A stretch of DNA of 64,000 bases. Source: Adineta steineri. Lineage: Eukaryota > Rotifera > Eurotatoria > Adinetida > Adinetidae. The stretch's first letter is position 1. Every line of letters begins with the position of its first letter. The notes beneath the pieces were generated by a model. It did not search any database, was not told where the DNA came from, and worked only from the letters and a program-made list of their open reading frames with translations. The stretch covers positions 513,606 through 577,605 of the forward strand of contig CAJNOI010000041.1 of NCBI GenBank assembly GCA_905250115.1. Reading direction: 5' to 3'. A program made the position numbers and the translations under genes. Below, piece by piece: positions 59,089-64,000 of the stretch.

Positions 59089-59439
59089 TTATTTATGTAC
59101 TAAATTAAGTATGAATCGACTAATGAATAATGAAATAAAAAGACAAATAAGAAATACTAAATGTTCTTCAAGATAAATTTGAAGAATGTTTTGAATATTT
59201 GTATTGTTTATTTTTCGAGGAAATTTTTGCCGTTTACATAAATTAGATATATCAATATCAAATTTTCCAAGTAAATGAAGTATATCAAGTAAAATAATTA
59301 AACAAACAAGAAATTGAATTTTAGTTGGAATAAGTGGAATATGTATGTATCGTGATATCAGTACTGATAATAAACCCAAAATAATACCACTTGGAATTTG
59401 ATGTAAAAGAGTTTTTGAATCGAAATTAAATTTCATCAT
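59089..59439 (-). CDS. Small multi-pass membrane protein, 116 aa, unrecognised
   Basis: Intronless frame starting MMKFNFDSKTLLHQIPSG. Three hydrophobic helices are visible (IILGLLSVLISRYI; FLVCLIILLDILHLLG; HLVFLICLFISLFISRFIL) with a basic loop (CKRQKFPRK) between the second and third. Family unknown. It is one of three short membrane-protein frames interleaved with the CBM1 genes. Confidence 0.5.
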   Translation of the reverse strand: MMKFNFDSKTLLHQIPSGIILGLLSVLISRYIHIPLIPTKIQFLVCLIILLDILHLLGKFDIDISNLCKRQKFPRKINNTNIQNILQIYLEEHLVFLICLFISLFISRFILNLVHK

Positions 59440-59733
59440 TTCGAAAATAAATAAATATATATATAATAGAATGAATTTTATTTACTTAGTAACTATTTTT
59501 AATATAAAATGCGCGTTTATTTGCGCCATAATTAAATTTATAATTTTATTCAATACAATATATCCGTACAAGGTTAAAGTTCTGCTTTGAAAGTCTTGAA
59601 TATAGAGAGATATGTCAATCCAGGCCTTTTTTCGTCTCTATTTATAATTTTTTCTTTGAGTGTTTAATAGTAGTTTTATCTAACAACTGTTCTTCTCTTT
59701 TTAATACCAATAATTCACAGAAACAAACGAAAA

Positions 59734-60081
59734 TTAAAATTCACTTCTACTATCATCAGTGGTAGTTGTAGTAGTTAGAGTAATACTTGATATCAATGGA
59801 GAGTGACTAGATTTTTCAGTCGATAATGATATTTTACCATGGAAATGTATTATAATTCTAAAAATAAGACTACATACAATACCAATAATACATAGAATAC
59901 CAGTAATAAAACCAAATAGACTTAAATCTTTTTTTTCAATTGATGCATTTGATAAAAATCGATCATATGTCCATGAGCTAAAGAAAAACAATGTTTTCAT
60001 ATAATTAATAAAAAAAATTTCCTTATTATATATATACATTGTTTCATTTGTATCTGTTAATAGATATGTTGCACTTGACAT
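59734..60081 (-). CDS. Small single-pass membrane protein, 115 aa, unrecognised
   Basis: Intronless frame with ATG at 60081. One strong helix (LFGFITGILCIIGIVCSLIF) at about residues 54-74, then a Ser/Thr-rich tail with a run of six threonines. No family recognised. The neighbouring 61251-61550 gene has a similar plan (one helix plus a poly-Thr tract), so the two could be distant relatives. Confidence 0.5.
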   Translation of the reverse strand: MSSATYLLTDTNETMYIYNKEIFFINYMKTLFFFSSWTYDRFLSNASIEKKDLSLFGFITGILCIIGIVCSLIFRIIIHFHGKISLSTEKSSHSPLISSITLTTTTTTDDSRSEF

Positions 60082-60459
60082 TAATCTATGACAAGAATGA
60101 ATAAATAGATGCGCTAAATATATTTATCGAAAAAAAAAAGAGTAACTAAAAGGATAATATTGATGTTTATTAGTCCTTGTTAATATACTAATCATAAATA
60201 AGCAGATGATCATATCATTGATAATCTTTTGTCAAGGTTAATATACGATGAATATATGTAGGTATGTATATACGCTCTTTAGAAATTTTTCTTGAACCTA
60301 TACTTTAGTCATATTTTTTGTTGAAATGTTGTATTGACATTTGAAAAAGTCTAGTCAAGGTTTGTTACAAATAAGACATGTATAAAAACATGATGAATTA
60401 TATCAATTGATATTCATTCGTTTATTATTTTTCTTCGTTAGATATCAATCATTTTCAAT
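60082..60459. other. Divergent intergenic spacer
   Basis: Promoter region between the 115-aa membrane protein and the first CBM1 gene. A pyrimidine tract ending TTAG (60440-60441) lies 19 nt before the CBM1 ATG. Confidence 0.45.
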
Positions 60460-61137
60460 ATGTTAAAATCGATTACGATTATCTTTGCTTTATTCATTAA
60501 TTTTATAATTGCTCAACAAAATATTATTGATGATCGATATACAAACAGAATTCCACCGCCCCCACCACCACCACCACCAATTCCATTTTTTACTGGTGGT
60601 TTTAATTTAAATCCTCAAACGAGTAATATCAATACCATTAATACCATCAATGCTATTAATAACAATAAAAATAATCATAATAATAATAATAATAACAATG
60701 GGTTAGTTGATGAATTTGGTCAATGTGGTGGTCTTGACTGGGAAGGTCCAAAAACTTGTCGAGCAAATTTGATTTGTTTTAAACGATCAAAATATTATTC
60801 TCAATGTTTAACATCTGATACAGCTGCAGTTGAAGCTCGACCATCACCACCTCTTATTCCACCTGGTACTAAATGTCATGGTGGAAATGTTCGTGGTTCA
60901 TTGTCTTGTGCTATTGGTTCAGCTTGTTTCATACAAACAGAAAATGTTCATGGTGAATGTAAAACACATTGTCCACCAGGATGGTTTTGTGAAAAACAAA
61001 CATTACCAGAATGGGCACCATGTGGTGGAGAAGGTTACGTTGGTCTAACAAAATGTAAAGAAGGTCTTCAATGTATTCCACATTCCAAATGGTATCATGA
61101 ATGTCGATCAGAATGTCCTGCCGGATGGAAATGTTAA
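60460..61137 (+). CDS. Secreted protein with CBM1 (fungal-type cellulose-binding) modules
   Basis: Intronless, 225 aa. Signal peptide (MLKSITIIFALFINFIIAQQ), then a proline run (nine consecutive Pro), an Asn-rich linker, then three Cys-rich CBM1-like modules: FGQCGGLDWEGPKTCRANLI to YYSQC, a shorter middle module with CHGG and CAIGSACF, and WAPCGGEGYVGLTKCKEGLQ to WYHEC. The CBM1 pattern CGG-x-W/Y-x-G-xx-C-xx-G-xx-C with terminal aromatic-SQC is clear in the first and last. The protein ends CPAGWKC. CBM1 modules bind crystalline cellulose or chitin and are mostly fungal. No catalytic domain is present, so a role in binding food or surface glycans, or in an extracellular coat, is inferred. Probable horizontal origin. 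Confidence 0.85.
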   Translation: MLKSITIIFALFINFIIAQQNIIDDRYTNRIPPPPPPPPPIPFFTGGFNLNPQTSNINTINTINAINNNKNNHNNNNNNNGLVDEFGQCGGLDWEGPKTCRANLICFKRSKYYSQCLTSDTAAVEARPSPPLIPPGTKCHGGNVRGSLSCAIGSACFIQTENVHGECKTHCPPGWFCEKQTLPEWAPCGGEGYVGLTKCKEGLQCIPHSKWYHECRSECPAGWKC

Positions 61138-61250
61138 ATTCTTTTTTTTTTGTATTTATTTTATCTTTTTTGTTAAATTTAAAAAAAGGAAACAAGTTTT
61201 TTTAATAAAGTAGTCAACAATATATATTTAAATGTTAACTTGTGTCGTAT
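61138..61250. other. Short convergent spacer
   Basis: 3' ends of the CBM1 gene and the minus-strand 100-aa gene; AATAAA-type signal at about 61202. No gene. Confidence 0.4.
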
Positions 61251-61550
61251 TTAATCAAAAGTAAGAAAAAATTCATTATGGTCATTTGGTCTATCTGAAT
61301 TATTTGCTGGATTTAATGGATCATCAGGTTTTGTACGATAAGCTTCAGATCGACCGAATAAAGTATAAGACATAAAAATCCAACCAGATATACTTAAAAG
61401 TGAAAGTATAATAATAGTAAGAATAATACCGAATGATGACGATGGTATATCTTCAGTATTCATTGTTGAATTTAGATATGATGTGATAAATGTTGTCGTT
61501 GCTGTTGTTGTTGTTGTTGTTGATAACAAAGAATTATTTACAATAATCAT
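61251..61550 (-). CDS. Small single-pass membrane protein, about 99 aa
   Basis: ATG at 61550 (MIIVNNSLLSTTTTTTA), a Thr-rich N-terminus, one strong helix (FGIILTIIILSLLSISGWIF) and a polar tail rich in Asn, Asp and Pro. No signal peptide and no recognised family. Intronless. The frame extends upstream only through a non-ATG codon. Confidence 0.5.
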   Translation of the reverse strand: MIIVNNSLLSTTTTTTATTTFITSYLNSTMNTEDIPSSSFGIILTIIILSLLSISGWIFMSYTLFGRSEAYRTKPDDPLNPANNSDRPNDHNEFFLTFD

Positions 61551-62805
61551 TTTAATATAAACGATCAATAAAGAATATAATTAAAAATTGATCAACATTA
61601 GTTTTATATCGATTAATAGAATATACGTATAATCAATTTTTGTTTGGTAATATCAAGTAGATAGACTTTCATCTAATCATATGTAATTACATGTAATCAT
61701 AGAGGCTGAAAGCAAAAAAAGAAAAATATTCATACACAAGTGCACGCAATAGGAGGGATGTTTTTTTGCTCAAGGATACGATCTTAGATACAAAAGATGT
61801 ATATAAGTGATAAATGAGCGAATTGCCTTACGCCAATGAGAACAACGTGTTAGATAATGATAATAGCTCTTCCTCTTTTTTTTTGATTTATAGAACCCAA
61901 GTGATTGCCATCATCGATTAGTTAGAAGTAGTTATTAAGTATATATATATATCGCGGAAACGAAGCATTCAGTCGTTTATTAATGTGACAGACGAAAGAA
62001 CTTGAAAACAAGCATGTGCTAACCGAGATGAGTAAATAGAGACATAGCATTAACAGAACAGATTGGTTCTGCATATTGTCAAGACTGAAATAAAGGTCGT
62101 CACATCATCACGATCAACATATTTATAGACCTTCGAGAATGTGTACGCATAAAAACTCTTCGTCACGACTATAGTAAATCATGCTAGAGAAACAATCTTC
62201 TCGATATGATACTTTTGTATTTTGATTCTGTTCATGACTATGAAAATAACTATTCTATAAATCAAATAGATAAATCTAATCGAAGTTGTTCATCATTTCA
62301 TAAACCATAGATGATAATGATATTTGATAGTATATGAAACATAATACGAATGATACAAAGAATTAAAATAAATTTACGACATTTTGTACTGGAACTTGAT
62401 GATAACTATTTGTTGATTTATAGGTGCTTTATCGAACTTTCACGATATTATTCAATTAACAAGCGATTAATTGTTGTCATATACAATTTTCATTTCAATT
62501 ATTTCTAGGATTAGTTTGTTTTTGTGACAAATTCAAGACAAATAAATAGACTATGATAGATATTTTTATCATCAGAAATTATAATCAAAAGTACAAGCTG
62601 TATTTTGTTTCTTTATATGATCATATTTTGAGAGCTTAATAACCAATTAAGTATGAAAAGGATCAGAATATATACTTTTTTCTATTGTTACATAATACTA
62701 ACGAAAACAAAAGATCAAATAATTGAAATATTCATACTATATATAATGTGGTCTTAAAAATCAATTCAGTAGGAGTTATAATTCCAAACGTCGATTATCA
62801 TTAAC
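61551..62805. other. Divergent intergenic region
   Basis: About 1.25 kb of AT-rich DNA upstream of the second CBM1 gene. A short (TA)n at about 61940-61952. No gene or element recognised. Confidence 0.5.
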
Positions 62806-63737
62806 ATGACATCTGCTTTGTTAACCAAGTTAGCATTATTCGCTGCCATTCTCAATATTGCCTATTCAGTACGTATTTATGAGCAATGTGCTGGAGATGG
62901 TTATGGTACATTTCCATGTGATGCTGGTTTAGCATGTTTCCGTCGAAACATATGGTATTCATCATGCCAAACTAGTTGTCCAAAGGGTGTTGGTTGGGAA
63001 TGTGAAACTTATGTTCCACCAGTAGTATTTGCTGCTGGATGGGATCAATGCGGAGGTGAAGGTTGGTATGGACCAAGAGCATGTCCAGCTGGATATGCTT
63101 GTTATGCACGCAGTATCTATTATTCTCAAGTAAGAGAAAATTATTCTATAATTTATTATTTTATTTTAACTCTAATTATTTTCAGTGTCGTCCAGTAAAT
63201 GATTGTCCAGCAGGTATAAATATATTTCATCTTAATATTTAAAATTTCTTTTATTTTAAATATAAATAGGTTGGGGATGTGCTGCATTATTTGTTCCATC
63301 TACTCCTACTCCAGTCGTTACTGCTACTCCAGTCGTTTCAGTTGTTCCAGTTACTGGTACTCCAGTCGCCCCAGTTGTTACTGTTACCACTGGTCCAGTT
63401 GTTTTATCTGCTTATGCACAATGTAACAATGTTGCCGGTGCAGTTTGTGCCGCAGGAACAGCATGTTTTCGAAGTAATGTACTCTATTCTGAATGTCGTC
63501 CAGCTTGTCCACCAACATGGAAGTGTGAAACAGATGTCGCTCAATTAGACGAACAATGTGGAGGTATAGTTTTAGCAAAATAGAATATTTATTTTTAAAA
63601 ATACGATTTAATTTTATTATTTTTTAGGTGAAGGTTTTGTTGGTTTAAAACGTTGTGCAGAAGGTCTTCGTTGCTATGTAGCTACCGTATGGTATTCAAA
63701 ATGCGCAGCCTCATGTCCTGGTGGTTGGCAATGTTAA
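62806..63737 (+). CDS. Secreted four-module CBM1 protein with introns
   Basis: Four exons (62806-63129, 63186-63213, 63270-63563, 63628-63737) give 251 aa. A signal peptide ends near SVRIYEQC. Four CBM1-type modules: YEQCAGDGYGTFPCDAGLAC to WYSSC; WDQCGGEGWYGPRACPAGYA to YYSQC; YAQCNNVAGAVCAAGTACF to YSEC; and CGGEGFVGLKRCAEGLRC to WYSKC. A Thr/Pro/Val linker made of short TPVV-type repeats separates modules two and three. Each module is followed by a CPxGW/CPxxW-x-C hook, a shared oddity with the 60460 gene. That shows the two genes are paralogues. The introns suggest the family is well settled in the genome. Confidence 0.88.
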
Positions 63738-64000
63738 AAATGATAGCGAAAAAGAATGAAAAGATTTCTTTTTTTTTATTGCTTTGGCTATCTAACAGCG
63801 AAGAGAAAATAAAATAAAATGTATGACATATAATGTTGTCTATGTTTATGTCTATATTTTTTTATGCATATAATGCTAACAAATGTTGAGGAGAAGTAAT
63901 AAGATGCTTCATTAATCTTACTAGTTTACATAAAGAAAAGGTTTCTTTTACTATTACCTTGAATATAGAAGTATAAGTAATTTAAATTTCTTTCGTAGAA
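63738..64000. other. 3' flank of the CBM1 gene
   Basis: AT-rich, with AATAAA-like signals near 63810. The window ends here without a further gene. Confidence 0.5.

Overview
The window is AT-rich eukaryotic DNA (roughly 70% A+T or more by eye) with metazoan genes whose introns are mostly 40-80 nt and GT..AG. It carries an arginine ADP-ribosyltransferase fused to kinesin-light-chain-like TPRs, secreted proteins built from fungal-type CBM1 modules, and many candidate spliced-leader acceptors. Together these point to a bdelloid rotifer (Rotaria/Adineta-like). That assignment is inference from gene content; no sequence search was possible.

Layout: 1-990 (-) 5' part of a GATAD2/p66 NuRD subunit; 2697-3274 (+) small membrane protein; 3480-5014 (-) CUB-like single-pass receptor; 6416-7168 (+) COQ10; 8123-9791 (+) AGMO; 10523-11734 (+) RING/TRAF-type E3-like protein; 12148-14217 (-) ART-TPR gene broken by one in-frame stop; 14679-15961 decayed genes; 15.2-22.7 kb gene-poor; 22711-23670 (+) KCTD8/12/16-like GABA-B receptor subunit; 24031-30977 (-) the close run RPL27, SPG7, FAXDC2; 32411-35254 (+) MICU2/3-like; 36404-37672 (+) PARG-like macrodomain; 38751-50103 (-) the close run CDC5L, PDCD5, PRELID3, PHKB; 52286-52783 (+) Ly6/quiver-like GPI protein; 53215-54792 (+) intronless bHLH-PAS factor; 56779-57942 (+) unknown gene; 58.2-58.9 kb repeat elements; 59.1-61.6 kb small orphan membrane proteins; 60460-61137 and 62806-63737 (+) two CBM1 proteins.

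Several genes concern mitochondria: COQ10 (coenzyme Q), SPG7 (m-AAA protease), MICU (Ca2+ uniporter gate) and PRELID3 (phospholipid transfer). Two concern ADP-ribose: one predicted writer (now broken) and one predicted PARG-like eraser. The right end (58-64 kb) looks accessory, with a foldback repeat, lineage-restricted genes and probable foreign-origin CBM1 genes.

The most unusual signal is a dispersed family of short insertions, each a G-rich arm (GTGGGTGTG-like) followed by a C-rich arm (CACACCCAC-like). Four of five are flanked by direct repeats of 5-13 bp at 54-62 bp spacing. The geometry is that of two telomere-repeat additions joined head to head, as if double-strand breaks had been capped and then rejoined.
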